The notes below the pieces were generated by a model that was not told where the DNA came from, did no database searches, and saw nothing but the letters and a program-made list of their open reading frames with translations. A stretch of DNA of 64,000 nt, from the NCBI RefSeq assembly GCF_905397435.1, contig NZ_CAJPVI010000005.1:124001-188000 (forward strand). Reading direction: 5' to 3'. Positions 56,032 to 64,000 of the stretch are shown here, piece after piece; positions within the stretch are counted from its first letter, which is position 1; each line of letters opens with the position of its first letter. This DNA is from Cupriavidus numazuensis (GTDB lineage: Bacteria; Pseudomonadota; Gammaproteobacteria; Burkholderiales; Burkholderiaceae). The translations under genes were made by a program, and so were the position numbers.

Positions 56032-56161
56032 GGCGGAATTCGCAAATCCGAGTAATTTTCTCGGTTACTTCCGTCCGATCAACGGCAAGCCCGCCCTCAG
56101 CCTTGAGCAACGCGGACCGTAGGGCCGTCGAACCACGATGTCGACGGCAAAAAGAACTTCA

Positions 56162-56737
56162 TTAATCACTTTTATCCGGTGCGTTCGCCGTATCACGCCC
56201 GCGCTGCCACAGCACGTCGGTACCGCCGTCGACGCGGTTGAGCACACGGGCCAGCACGAACATCAGGTCGGACAGGCGGTTCAAATACTGGCGGGGTGCC
56301 TCATTGAGCGCTTCGATAGCACCAAGCGCGACCAGCGCGCGCTCGGCACGACGGCAGACCGTACGACAGACGTGGGCGAGCGCTGCGGCACGGCTGCCAC
56401 CCGGCAGGATGAATTCGGCCAGCCGCGGCAGGCCGGCGTTGTAGTGTTCCAGCCAGACGTCGAGCTGTGCCACCTGCTCCGGCTTGAGCAGCGTGTAGCC
56501 TGGAATGGAGAGTTCGCCGCCCAGGTCGAACAGGTCATGCTGGATATGCAGCATTGCGCCGCGCACATCTTCCGGCAGCGTTTCCGTGAGCAGCACGCCG
56601 ATCTGCGAATTGAGTTCGTCCACATCCCCGATGGCGGCGATGCGCAGGCTGTCCTTGCCCGTGCGGCTGCCGTCGCCGAGGCCGGTGGTGCCGGCGTCGC
56701 CGGTGCGGGTGGCAATCTTGGACAGGCGGTGGCCCAT
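56162..56737 (-). CDS. Cob(I)yrinic acid a,c-diamide / cob(I)alamin adenosyltransferase, PduO type
   Basis: Transfers the adenosyl group of ATP to cobalamin, making coenzyme B12; 191 residues. The N-terminal ATP loop TRTGDAGTTGLGDGSR, the DELNSQIG helix, FILPGGSRAAALAHVCRTVCRRAER with the conserved Arg/Glu, and YLNRLSDLMFVLARVLN define the PduO/MMAB family. AGAGGAG precedes the ATG. Upstream of dnaK on the same strand but with a 215-base gap containing dnaK's own promoter. Confidence 0.93.
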   Translation of the reverse strand: MGHRLSKIATRTGDAGTTGLGDGSRTGKDSLRIAAIGDVDELNSQIGVLLTETLPEDVRGAMLHIQHDLFDLGGELSIPGYTLLKPEQVAQLDVWLEHYNAGLPRLAEFILPGGSRAAALAHVCRTVCRRAERALVALGAIEALNEAPRQYLNRLSDLMFVLARVLNRVDGGTDVLWQRGRDTANAPDKSD

Positions 56738-56880
56738 GCCGGTCTCCTCTGGAAGTCTCTGTGATGGCGCGCATTATGGCGCCCTTTGCCTCCCGCGCGA
56801 ACGGATTGCGCCGCCGGAATGCCCGCCGGAACGCCCGCCACCCCGGCAAAGTGCGGGGGTGCATCAGGCGCCGCGCGGCG

Positions 56881-56886
56881 TAGAAT
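56881..56886 (+). promoter_or_regulatory. -10 box upstream of the FAD-linked dehydrogenase gene
   Basis: TAGAAT 116 bases before the ATG at 57003; weak -35. The rest of 56738-57002 shows nothing clear. Confidence 0.3.
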
Positions 56887-57002
56887 GGCGATATTCCCCC
56901 AATCGATAACCGGGTCGCGCCCCTTCCGTCGCCGACGCCGCCGACACCCGCCGACGGTTCCGGAAGCCTGCCGCATCGCGCAGCGACCCGCCGGAGACCC
57001 GC

Positions 57003-58433
57003 ATGAACCACCCCGCGCCACACGCCGCCCTGGCTCGCCGCCCATTGCCGTCTGCCTTGCGTGACGCGCTGCAGTCGCGTTTCGGCGACCGCTTCTCGAC
57101 CTCCGCCGGCGTGTGCGAGCACCATGGCCGCGACGAATCGCCGTTCCCGCCGGCGCTGCCGGACGGCGTGGTGTTTGCACACAACACCGGGGAAGTGGCC
57201 GAGGTGGCCCGCCTGTGCAACGAGCATGGCGTACCGCTGATTCCCTATGGCGCGGGCTCCTCGCTCGAAGGGCACCTGCTGGCCGTAGCCGGCGGCATCA
57301 GCCTGGACCTGTCGCAGATGAACAAGGTGCTGGCAATCCAGCCGGAAGACCTGACCGTGACCGTGCAGCCGGGCGTCACACGCAAGCAACTCAACCAGGA
57401 GATCAAGGACACCGGCCTGTTCTTCCCGATCGACCCGGGCGCGGATGCGTCGCTGGGCGGCATGTGCGCGACGCGGGCCTCCGGGACCAACGCGGTGCGC
57501 TACGGCACGATGCGCGAGAACGTGCTCGCGCTGACCGTAGTGACCGCAGACGGGCGCGTGATCCACACCGGCACGCATGCGCGCAAGTCGTCGGCGGGCT
57601 ATGACCTGACGCGCCTGTTCATTGGCAGCGAAGGCACGCTCGGCATCATCACCGAGGTGACCGTGCGCTTGTACCCGCAGCCCGAAGCGATTTCCGCCGC
57701 GGTCTGCGCATTCCCGAGCATGAGCAGCGCCGTGCAGGCCGTGATCCAGACCATTCAGCTCGGCGTGCCGATTGCGCGCGTGGAGTTTGTCGATGCACTG
57801 GCGATCCGCGCGATCAACCGGCACGACAATCTGACGCTGCCCGAAATGCCGCACCTGTTCTTCGAGTTCCACGGCACCGAGGCCGGCGTGCGCGAACAGG
57901 CCGAGACCGTGCAGCAGATCACCGCCGAGCATGGCGGCCAGGACTTCGAATGGGCCACGCGGCCTGAGGATCGCAGCCGGCTGTGGAATGCGCGCCATAC
58001 TGCGTATTTCGCGATGCTGCAGCTCAAGCCGGGCTGCCGCGCGGTGACCACCGACGTGTGTGTGCCGATCTCACGCCTGGCCGACTGCGTGGCCGAGACC
58101 GAGAAGGACCTGGTCGCCTCGTCGCTGCCGTGCCCGATCGTCGGCCACGTCGGCGACGGCAATTTCCACGTGGCGATCCTGATCGACCCCGACAAGCCCG
58201 AAGAGATGGCCGAGGCCGAGGAGATAAACCGCCGCATCGTCGAACGCGCGCTGGCGATGGGTGGCACCTGTACCGGCGAGCATGGCGTCGGCCTGCACAA
58301 GATGGACTTCCTCGTGCGCGAGCATGGCGAAGACGCGCTGGACCTGATGCGCGTGATCAAGCAAGCGCTCGATCCGAACGGCATCCTGAACCCGGGCAAG
58401 ATCTTCCGCTCCGTGCGCGGCCCGGCGGGCTGA
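57003..58433 (+). CDS. FAD-linked hydroxyacid dehydrogenase, D-lactate dehydrogenase (cytochrome)-like
   Basis: 476-residue VAO-type flavoprotein. The FAD-binding half has PYGAGSSLEGHLL, SQMNKVLAIQPEDLTVTVQPGV and DPGADASLGGMCATRASGTN; the C-terminal FAD-oxidase half has GHVGDGNFHVAIL and CTGEHGVGLHKMDF. It is closest to D-lactate dehydrogenases of the LDHD/DLD2 group; a D-2-hydroxyacid relative is possible. GGAG lies six bases before the ATG. A LysR gene follows after six bases, which suggests local control, and the related glcD is 1.6 kb downstream. Confidence 0.85.
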   Translation: MNHPAPHAALARRPLPSALRDALQSRFGDRFSTSAGVCEHHGRDESPFPPALPDGVVFAHNTGEVAEVARLCNEHGVPLIPYGAGSSLEGHLLAVAGGISLDLSQMNKVLAIQPEDLTVTVQPGVTRKQLNQEIKDTGLFFPIDPGADASLGGMCATRASGTNAVRYGTMRENVLALTVVTADGRVIHTGTHARKSSAGYDLTRLFIGSEGTLGIITEVTVRLYPQPEAISAAVCAFPSMSSAVQAVIQTIQLGVPIARVEFVDALAIRAINRHDNLTLPEMPHLFFEFHGTEAGVREQAETVQQITAEHGGQDFEWATRPEDRSRLWNARHTAYFAMLQLKPGCRAVTTDVCVPISRLADCVAETEKDLVASSLPCPIVGHVGDGNFHVAILIDPDKPEEMAEAEEINRRIVERALAMGGTCTGEHGVGLHKMDFLVREHGEDALDLMRVIKQALDPNGILNPGKIFRSVRGPAG

Positions 58434-58438
58434 GCGGC

Positions 58439-59329
58439 ATGGCTTCGATGTTCAACCGCGTCCCGCCTCTGCACCTGCTGGTGGCCTTCGAAGCCGCGGC
58501 GCGCCTGGGCAGTTTCGCGCGCGCGGCCGAGGAACTGTCGGTCACGCCCAGCGCGGTGTCGCACCGCATCAAGAACCTGGAAGAACTCTGGGGCGAGGAC
58601 CTGTTCGTGCGTTCGAACGCCGCGCTGCGCCTGACCGCGGCCGGCACGCGCTATCTGCGCAACGTGCAGGACGCGCTCAAGTCGCTCAACGAACTGGCGC
58701 GGCCCGAGTACAACAAGATGCGCACGCGGCTGCGCGTGGCGATCCCGCCGACGTTCGGGCGCCAGCACCTGGTGCCGCGCCTGCCCGAGTTCGGCGCGCT
58801 GTATCCGCATATCGACATCGAGCTGCACCTGGCTATCCCGTTCCTCGACGTGAAGGCCGAGGACACCGATGTCGAGATCCGCTACGGCACTGGCCGCTAT
58901 CCGGACCTGAAGACGACCAAGCTGCTGGTGGAGCCCGTATTCCCGGCGTGCGGGCGCGAGTATTACGAGCGCGTCAATGGCCGAGCGATCACCAAGCCCG
59001 AGCACCTGCACGGGCTGGTGCTGCTCCGCAGCCCGCTGGAGCCGTGGAAGCCCTGGTTCGAGACCGCCGGCCTGGACTGGCCCGAGCCGCAGACCGGTCC
59101 GCAACTCAACGATATCGGCCTGATGCTGGAAGCGGTCGCCTCCAACCAGGGCGTGGCGCTTGTGCGCCAGCGCATGGCGCGGCACTGGCTGTCGTTGGGG
59201 CAGATGGTCAGGCTGCTGGATATCGAATCGGTGTCGCCGCACGGCTACTACATCGTCGAGCGCGAGCAGGCCCCGCTCAAGCCTGAGGCGCGCTATTTCG
59301 TCGACTGGCTCCTGAGCCTGGACTGGTAA
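58439..59329 (+). CDS. LysR-family regulator (GcvA-like)
   Basis: 296 residues. The DNA-binding helix-turn-helix PPLHLLVAFEAAARLGSFARAAEELSVTPSAVSHRIKNLE (seen in full at about 8-47) is of the GcvA/AmpR type, followed by an inducer domain. Starts six bases after the dehydrogenase stop on the same strand, so it is in the same transcript and likely regulates it or the glc genes. ATG at 58439; a second ATG three codons later is equally possible. Confidence 0.88.
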   Translation: MASMFNRVPPLHLLVAFEAAARLGSFARAAEELSVTPSAVSHRIKNLEELWGEDLFVRSNAALRLTAAGTRYLRNVQDALKSLNELARPEYNKMRTRLRVAIPPTFGRQHLVPRLPEFGALYPHIDIELHLAIPFLDVKAEDTDVEIRYGTGRYPDLKTTKLLVEPVFPACGREYYERVNGRAITKPEHLHGLVLLRSPLEPWKPWFETAGLDWPEPQTGPQLNDIGLMLEAVASNQGVALVRQRMARHWLSLGQMVRLLDIESVSPHGYYIVEREQAPLKPEARYFVDWLLSLDW

Positions 59330-59343
59330 GGACAAGATTCGCC

Positions 59344-59862
59344 ATGGAACTGCGCCTGCTGACCCCCGCCGATGCTCCCGCGTTCCAGGCCCTGCGCCTG
59401 GCCGGTCTGGTCGAGGCGCCCGAAGCATTCGCGTCCAGCCTGGAAGAGGAAACGGACCTGCCGATCGAGGTCGTGGCCGGGCGTCTTGCCGCGAACGACG
59501 ACGGAGCGGTGTTTGGCGCCTTTGACGGCAGCGAACTGGCCGGCGTGGTCGGCGTACTGCGCGAAGCCAAGCGCAAGCACCGGCACAAGGCGTTCATCTG
59601 GGGCATGTACATTGCGCCCGCGTGGCGCGACCGCAAACTCGGCCGCGCGCTGATGGAAGTCGCGCTGCAACGCGCCGCATCCATGCCGGACGTGCGCCAG
59701 GTCACGCTGTGCGTCAACGCGGGCAGTACCGGAGCGGTGCGCCTGTATGAATCGCTCGGCTTCGTGCGCTTTGGCCTGGAACCCGAAGCGCTGTACGTTG
59801 CGCCGCACTTCCACGACAAGCTCGACATGGTGTACCGGCTGCCGGCCACGACCGCATCCTGA
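59344..59862 (+). CDS. GNAT family N-acetyltransferase
   Basis: 172-residue acetyltransferase beginning MELRLLTPADAPAFQALRLAGL. The acetyl-CoA loop is seen in MYIAPAWRDRKLGRALMEVAL (motif A, R-x-x-x-L-G-R-A type), then VTLCVNAGSTGAVRLYESLGFVRFG (motif B). Substrate unknown. It lies 14 bases after the LysR gene and 219 bases before glcD. Confidence 0.87.
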   Translation: MELRLLTPADAPAFQALRLAGLVEAPEAFASSLEEETDLPIEVVAGRLAANDDGAVFGAFDGSELAGVVGVLREAKRKHRHKAFIWGMYIAPAWRDRKLGRALMEVALQRAASMPDVRQVTLCVNAGSTGAVRLYESLGFVRFGLEPEALYVAPHFHDKLDMVYRLPATTAS

Positions 59863-60020
59863 CGCCGCGCGGCGCGGCCTTTCCTGCACGCGCCCGGCGG
59901 TGCTACGCTGATCTGGCAGGCCCGGCCCACAGGTTGGGCGGCAGCCATGATGAGCATTTTTGATCGGCCTGCCGTGCCGAATTCACGTACCGGGGCGTGC
60001 TGGCGGCGCAAGCGCTGCGC

Positions 60021-60026
60021 TATAGT
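60021..60026 (+). promoter_or_regulatory. -10 box upstream of glcD
   Basis: TATAGT 56 bases before the glcD ATG; no good -35. The remaining bases of 59863-60081 contain a CGCCGCGCGGCG palindrome right after the GNAT stop and nothing else clear. Confidence 0.35.
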
Positions 60027-60081
60027 CACCCGTCCCCTCCGGCCGCACGCCGGCCTCGCAGACAGGCCCACAGGAGTTGCC

Positions 60082-61602
60082 ATGAATGCCCCGCACGAAG
60101 CCCCACTGAGCACCGGCGCCACCCCCGCCGGTAACGGCGCCGCCGACGGCCGCCGCAGCGCGCTGCTGGCGGGCCTTGCGCAGATCCTGCCCGACGCCGC
60201 ATTGCTGTGGAAGCCGGAAGACACCGTCCCCTACGAGTGCGACGGCCTGGCCGCCTACCGCCAGGTGCCGATGGCCGTGGCCCTGCCCGATACCGAGGAA
60301 CAGGTCTGCGCGATCCTGCGCCTGTGCCACAGGCTCAGCGTGCCCGTGGTGCCGCGCGGCGCGGGGACCAGCCTGTCCGGCGGCGCCATGCCGATCGCCG
60401 AAGGGCTGGTGCTGTCGCTGGCCAAGTTCAAGCGCATCCTGAAGGTGGACCCGCACTCGCGCACCGCCGTGGTCCAGCCGGGCGTGCGCAACCTGGCCAT
60501 CTCCGACGCCGCCGCGCCCTTCAACCTGTATTACGCGCCCGATCCGTCGTCGCAGATCGCCTGCACCATCGGCGGCAACGTCAGCGAAAATTCGGGCGGC
60601 GTGCACTGCCTGAAATACGGCCTGACCGTGCATAACGTGCTGCGCGTGCGCGCGGTGACGATGGAAGGCGAGGTCGTCGTGTTTGGCTCCGAAGCGCCGG
60701 ACTCGCCGGGCCTCGACCTGCTCGCCGCGATGATCGGCTCCGAAGGCATGCTGGCCGTGGTCACGGAAGTCACCGTGCGGCTGATCCCGAAGCCGCAACT
60801 CGCGCAGGTGATCATGGCCTGCTTCGACGACGTGGAAAAAGGCGGCAACGCGGTGGCCGCGGTCATCGCGGCCGGCATCATCCCGGCAGGCCTGGAGATG
60901 ATGGACAAGCCTGCCACGGCCGCCGTGGAGGAGTTCGTCCATGCTGGCTATGACCTCGACGCCGCCGCGATCCTGCTGTGCGAGTCCGACGGCACGCCCG
61001 AGGAAGTCGCCGAAGAAATCGAGCGCATGAGCGCGGTGCTGACCGCTTCGGGCTGCACGCGCATCGTGGTGTCGCAGAACGAAGCCGAGCGCCTGCGCTT
61101 CTGGAGCGGCCGCAAGAACGCGTTCCCTGCCGCGGGCCGCATCTCGCCCGACTATTACTGCATGGACGGCACCATCCCGCGCAAGCACATCGGCACGCTG
61201 CTGCGGCGCATCGAGGAAATGGAGCGCAAGTACGCGCTGCGCTGCATCAACGTGTTCCATGCCGGCGACGGCAATATGCATCCGCTGATCCTGTTCGATG
61301 GCTCGGACCAGGACGAATGGCACCGTGCCGAGCTGTTCGGCTCCGACATCCTGGAAGCGTGCGTGGAACTGGGCGGCACCGTCACCGGCGAACACGGCGT
61401 GGGCGTGGAAAAGCTCAACTCGATGTGCGTGCAGTTCTCGCCGTCCGAGCGCGATGCGTTCTTCGGCGTCAAGGCCGCCTTCGACCCGGCGCGACTGCTA
61501 AACCCGGACAAGGCCATCCCCACGCTCGCGCGCTGCGCCGAATACGGCAAGATGCACGTGAAGAAGGGCCTGCTGCCCCACCCCGACCTGCCGCGCTTCT
61601 GA
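60082..61602 (+). CDS. glcD: Glycolate oxidase subunit GlcD
   Basis: FAD-binding large subunit of the membrane-associated glycolate dehydrogenase that makes glyoxylate; 506 residues. FAD loop PRGAGTSLSGGAMPIAEG, then DPSSQIACTIGGNVSENSGG, SEGMLAVVTEVTVRLIP, HAGDGNMHPLILFDG and VTGEHGVGVEKLNSM. AGGAG lies seven bases before the ATG at 60082. First gene of glcD-channel-glcE-glcF. The frame is open 45 codons upstream across the presumed promoter. Confidence 0.94.
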   Translation: MNAPHEAPLSTGATPAGNGAADGRRSALLAGLAQILPDAALLWKPEDTVPYECDGLAAYRQVPMAVALPDTEEQVCAILRLCHRLSVPVVPRGAGTSLSGGAMPIAEGLVLSLAKFKRILKVDPHSRTAVVQPGVRNLAISDAAAPFNLYYAPDPSSQIACTIGGNVSENSGGVHCLKYGLTVHNVLRVRAVTMEGEVVVFGSEAPDSPGLDLLAAMIGSEGMLAVVTEVTVRLIPKPQLAQVIMACFDDVEKGGNAVAAVIAAGIIPAGLEMMDKPATAAVEEFVHAGYDLDAAAILLCESDGTPEEVAEEIERMSAVLTASGCTRIVVSQNEAERLRFWSGRKNAFPAAGRISPDYYCMDGTIPRKHIGTLLRRIEEMERKYALRCINVFHAGDGNMHPLILFDGSDQDEWHRAELFGSDILEACVELGGTVTGEHGVGVEKLNSMCVQFSPSERDAFFGVKAAFDPARLLNPDKAIPTLARCAEYGKMHVKKGLLPHPDLPRF

Positions 61603-61616
61603 ACGACGCGCCAGCC

Positions 61617-62537
61617 ATGCCGCACCGCGAGACCAACCAGACCCTGCGCCAGCGCCTGGGCCGGCCCGAGACCGGCTGGCGCGAGCGCTGGTACACGATC
61701 ATCTTCGAAGCCGACACGCGCGAGGGCCGGCTGTTCGACATCACGCTGCTGGTCGCCATCGTGGCGAGCGTGCTGATCGTGATGGTCGACAGCCTGCAAG
61801 GCGTGAACGAACACCTGCGCACGCTCTTCACGGTGCTCGAGTGGATGTTCACGCTGCTGTTCACGGCCGAATACGTGATGCGGATCCTGGTGGTGCAGCG
61901 GCCATGGCGCTATGTGTTCAGCTTCTTCGGCGTCATCGATTTCATCTCGATCATGCCGACGTGGCTCGCGTTCTTCCTGCCGGAGCTTGCGTTCCTGATC
62001 GATGTACGGCTGCTGCGGCTGCTGCGCGTGTTCCGGATCCTCAAGCTCACGGTGTACTTCGAGGAAGCCGAGATCCTGTACCGCGCGCTCGCCAACAGCC
62101 GGCGCAAGATCTTCGTGTTCCTGGGCACGGTGTTCATCATCACAGTGATCCTCGGCACCGTGATGTACGTAGTCGAAGGCCCGCAGCACGGCTTCACGAG
62201 CATTCCCGTGAGCATGTACTGGGCCGTGGTGACGCTGACCACGACCGGCTTCGGCGACATGGTGCCGAAGACGCCGCTGGGGCAGTTCATCACCTCGCTG
62301 ACGATCCTGCTCGGCTACGGCATCATCGCGTTCCCGACCGGCATCGTCGGCGCCGAGCTGGCCGCCAGCATCATGAAGCGTCCGCTCACCACGCGCACCT
62401 GCACGCACTGCCTGACCGAAGGGCACGATGCCGATGCGCTGTACTGCAAGCATTGCGGCAGCAACCTGCCCGAGTACCAGAACGACCGCCCCGAAGTACC
62501 GGGCGGGCCCGCCGGCGGTCGCCGGAAAGACGCCTGA
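61617..62537 (+). CDS. Voltage-gated-type potassium ion channel with C-terminal zinc ribbon
   Basis: 306-residue six-helix channel subunit. S1-S3 hydrophobic segments precede an S4-like helix with regularly spaced arginines (RLLRLLRVFRILKL). The pore loop carries the potassium filter TTTGFGD. After S6 comes a four-Cys zinc ribbon (CTHC ... CKHC, about residues 262-280) and a Pro/Gly-rich tail. Potassium selectivity is inferred from the filter. It starts 14 bases after glcD and ends 43 bases before glcE, so it is part of the glc transcript although no role in glycolate use is known. Confidence 0.88.
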   Translation: MPHRETNQTLRQRLGRPETGWRERWYTIIFEADTREGRLFDITLLVAIVASVLIVMVDSLQGVNEHLRTLFTVLEWMFTLLFTAEYVMRILVVQRPWRYVFSFFGVIDFISIMPTWLAFFLPELAFLIDVRLLRLLRVFRILKLTVYFEEAEILYRALANSRRKIFVFLGTVFIITVILGTVMYVVEGPQHGFTSIPVSMYWAVVTLTTTGFGDMVPKTPLGQFITSLTILLGYGIIAFPTGIVGAELAASIMKRPLTTRTCTHCLTEGHDADALYCKHCGSNLPEYQNDRPEVPGGPAGGRRKDA

Positions 62538-62580
62538 CCCACGGGCAACACGTACCTGCACGATAGAGAACCGGACCCAC

Positions 62581-63684
62581 ATGCAAGCCACTCTCGACGC
62601 CCTCCGCGATGCCGTACGGCATGCCTCCGAGACGCGCACGCCGCTGCGACTGCGCGGCGGCGGCAGCAAGGACTTCTATGGCCAGGCCATGGACGGCGCG
62701 CTGCTCGATACGCGCGCGTACCGCGGCATCGTCGAATACGATCCCGCCGAGCTCGTGATCACCGCGCGCTGCGGCACGCCGCTGGCCGAGATCGAGGCCG
62801 CGCTCGCGGAGAAGCGTCAGATGCTGGCCTTCGAGCCGCCGCATTTCGCTGCCCCGGGCCAGGCGAGCAGCGCGACGCTGGGCGGTGCCGTGGCCGCGGG
62901 CCTGTCGGGTCCGCGCCGGCAATCGGTCGGCGCGCTGCGCGACTTCGTACTGGGCGCGCAGATGATGGATGGCCACGGCGAGGTCATGAGCTTCGGCGGC
63001 CAGGTGATGAAGAACGTCGCGGGCTATGACGTGTCGCGGCTGCTGGCGGGATCGCTCGGCACGCTGGGGCTGATTCTCGAAGTCTCGATCAAGGTGTTGC
63101 CGACGCCGTTCGGCGACGCCACGCTGCGCTTCGCGATGAGCCAGGCCGAGGCCATCGACCGCATCAACCAGTGGGGCGGCCAGCCCCTGCCGATCGCGGC
63201 ATCGGCGTGGCATGAAGGCGTGCTGCATGTGCGGCTGTCGGGCGCTACCGCCGCCGTGCGTGCCGCACGCACGCGGCTTGGCGGCGAGGCCGTCGCGCAG
63301 GACGAAGGCGTGGCGTTCTGGCAGTCGCTGCGCGAACAGACGCATGCGTTCTTCGCGCCGGCGCTGCAGGGCCGCGCACTGTGGCGCGTGGCCGTACCGC
63401 CGACATCGGCGCCGCTGGACCTGCCCGGTTCCCAACTGGTCGAATGGAGCGGCGGGCAGCGCTGGTGGCTGCCTGATGCTGGCCTGGACGGCAACCATGC
63501 CGGGCTCGTGCGTGGCATCGCGCAAGCAGTTGGCGGCCATGCCACGCTGTTCCGCAACGGCGACAAGTCGGTCGGCGTGTTTACACCGCTGGCCTCGCCG
63601 CTGGCCGCGATCCACGCGCGGCTGAAGGCCACCTTCGATCCGGCCGGCATCTTCAATCCGCAGCGCATGTATCCCGGCCTCTGA
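62581..63684 (+). CDS. glcE: Glycolate oxidase subunit GlcE
   Basis: Second FAD-binding subunit of glycolate dehydrogenase, 367 residues, shorter than GlcD because the C-terminal cap is reduced. Seen: [73 protein letters not shown] (typical of GlcE), and the C-terminal [15 protein letters not shown]. The start at 62581 gives the family N-terminus; an open frame upstream overlaps the channel gene. Confidence 0.93.
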   Translation: MQATLDALRDAVRHASETRTPLRLRGGGSKDFYGQAMDGALLDTRAYRGIVEYDPAELVITARCGTPLAEIEAALAEKRQMLAFEPPHFAAPGQASSATLGGAVAAGLSGPRRQSVGALRDFVLGAQMMDGHGEVMSFGGQVMKNVAGYDVSRLLAGSLGTLGLILEVSIKVLPTPFGDATLRFAMSQAEAIDRINQWGGQPLPIAASAWHEGVLHVRLSGATAAVRAARTRLGGEAVAQDEGVAFWQSLREQTHAFFAPALQGRALWRVAVPPTSAPLDLPGSQLVEWSGGQRWWLPDAGLDGNHAGLVRGIAQAVGGHATLFRNGDKSVGVFTPLASPLAAIHARLKATFDPAGIFNPQRMYPGL

Positions 63685-63727
63685 GCCGCGCGCCCCGTTC
63701 AACGCCAAGGCAAACCCACCCCACACC

Positions 63728-64000
63728 ATGCAAACGACCCTGGCCGATTTTCTCCGCAATACGCCCGAAGGCGAGGAAGCCAAGTCCATCGTCGGCAAAT
63801 GCGTGCACTGCGGCTTCTGCACTGCCACCTGCCCGACCTACCAGTTGCTCGGCGACGAGCTCGACGGCCCGCGCGGGCGCATCTACCTGATGAAGCAGGT
63901 GCTGGAGGGCAACGCCGTCAGCGAAAGCACGCGGCTGCACCTGGATCGCTGCCTGACGTGCCGCAACTGCGAATCGACGTGTCCTTCAGGCGTGCGCTAC
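63728..64000 (+). CDS. glcF: Glycolate oxidase iron-sulfur subunit GlcF, N-terminal part (partial at window edge)
   Basis: The first 91 codons are present. They show two ferredoxin-type [4Fe-4S] motifs, [12 protein letters not shown] and [12 protein letters not shown], as in GlcF, which passes electrons from GlcD/GlcE to the membrane. It begins [15 protein letters not shown] and follows glcE by 43 bases. The rest of the gene lies beyond the window. Confidence 0.94.
   Translation, partial: MQTTLADFLRNTPEGEEAKSIVGKCVHCGFCTATCPTYQLLGDELDGPRGRIYLMKQVLEGNAVSESTRLHLDRCLTCRNCESTCPSGVRY

Noticed and set aside
56111..56142. Inverted repeat CCGTCGA/TCGACGG after the adenosyltransferase gene as a terminator
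   Set aside because: The stem is short and there is no downstream T-run in the minus direction; left unannotated.
57983..59329. A 448-codon reading of the GcvA-like LysR gene
   Set aside because: The first 152 codons lie inside the dehydrogenase gene in another frame; LysR proteins begin at the helix-turn-helix, here at 58439.

Overview
The window is a continuous stretch of chromosomal housekeeping DNA from a GC-rich betaproteobacterium of the Burkholderiaceae. A Cupriavidus/Ralstonia-type genome fits best. The grounds are gene content and neighbourhoods (clpS-clpA, ileS-lspA, coaBC-dut, perM-like/hda/pcnB/folK/dNK/panB, glcDEF), the betaproteobacterial small families DUF3579, YajQ and PpnP, and protein sequence style. 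The genus is inferred from sequence familiarity, not from a search. No rRNA, tRNA, CRISPR array, insertion sequence, prophage or attachment site was seen. Nearly every base is accounted for by intact genes; only the two window edges cut genes (rpmB, glcF).

Layout: 1-330 end of the rpmB-rpmG ribosomal operon; 476-4151 de novo NAD synthesis, nadB facing nadA-nadC; 4279-7207 lipid desaturase and MscS-type channel; 7283-9363 purN with an RsmB-like rRNA methyltransferase; 9601-12136 a NarL-type response regulator facing a membrane hybrid histidine kinase; 12304-16865 ribF, ileS, lspA; 16932-19716 coaBC, a luciferase-like flavin enzyme and dut; 19738-21605 a glyoxalase-fold protein with a Bug/TctC solute-binding protein; 21709-25074 clpA, clpS and a cold-shock protein; 25294-30668 VOC protein, icd, RluE-like pseudouridine synthase, a small exported Lys/His/Ala-rich protein, DUF192, YajQ, murB; 30700-35053 ppnP, argF, DUF3579, rpsT, murJ; 35135-39759 sirB1-like, dedA, mutL, miaA; 39773-41713 a LysR regulator divergent from a sterol-desaturase-family enzyme; 41804-48395 purM, AI-2E-type permease, hda, HAD phosphatase, pcnB, folK, deoxynucleoside kinase; 48489-52583 panB, a tungstate-type ABC pair lacking its binding protein, fused pabB-pabC; 52694-56737 dnaJ, dnaK, cobalamin adenosyltransferase; 57003-64000 two FAD-linked hydroxyacid dehydrogenases, a LysR regulator, a GNAT enzyme and the glc operon with an ion channel inserted between glcD and glcE.

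I found no convincing new defence, mobile or biosynthetic system. The more interesting signals are regulatory. A 12-bp AT-rich perfect palindrome occurs upstream of both icd and the DUF3579 gene. An 18-bp perfect palindrome lies in front of nadB, and a 30-bp dyad lies between the LysR gene and the sterol desaturase. Several genes have a -10 box exactly six bases before the start codon and no ribosome binding site (possible leaderless mRNAs). GC-rich hairpins without a T-run sit within a few bases of many stop codons. The clpA terminator lies directly against the tctC ribosome binding region. There is a sigma-32-type promoter before dnaK and a long cold-shock leader. Coordinates use the start codon judged best from ribosome binding sites and family N-termini; several genes start with TTG or GTG.
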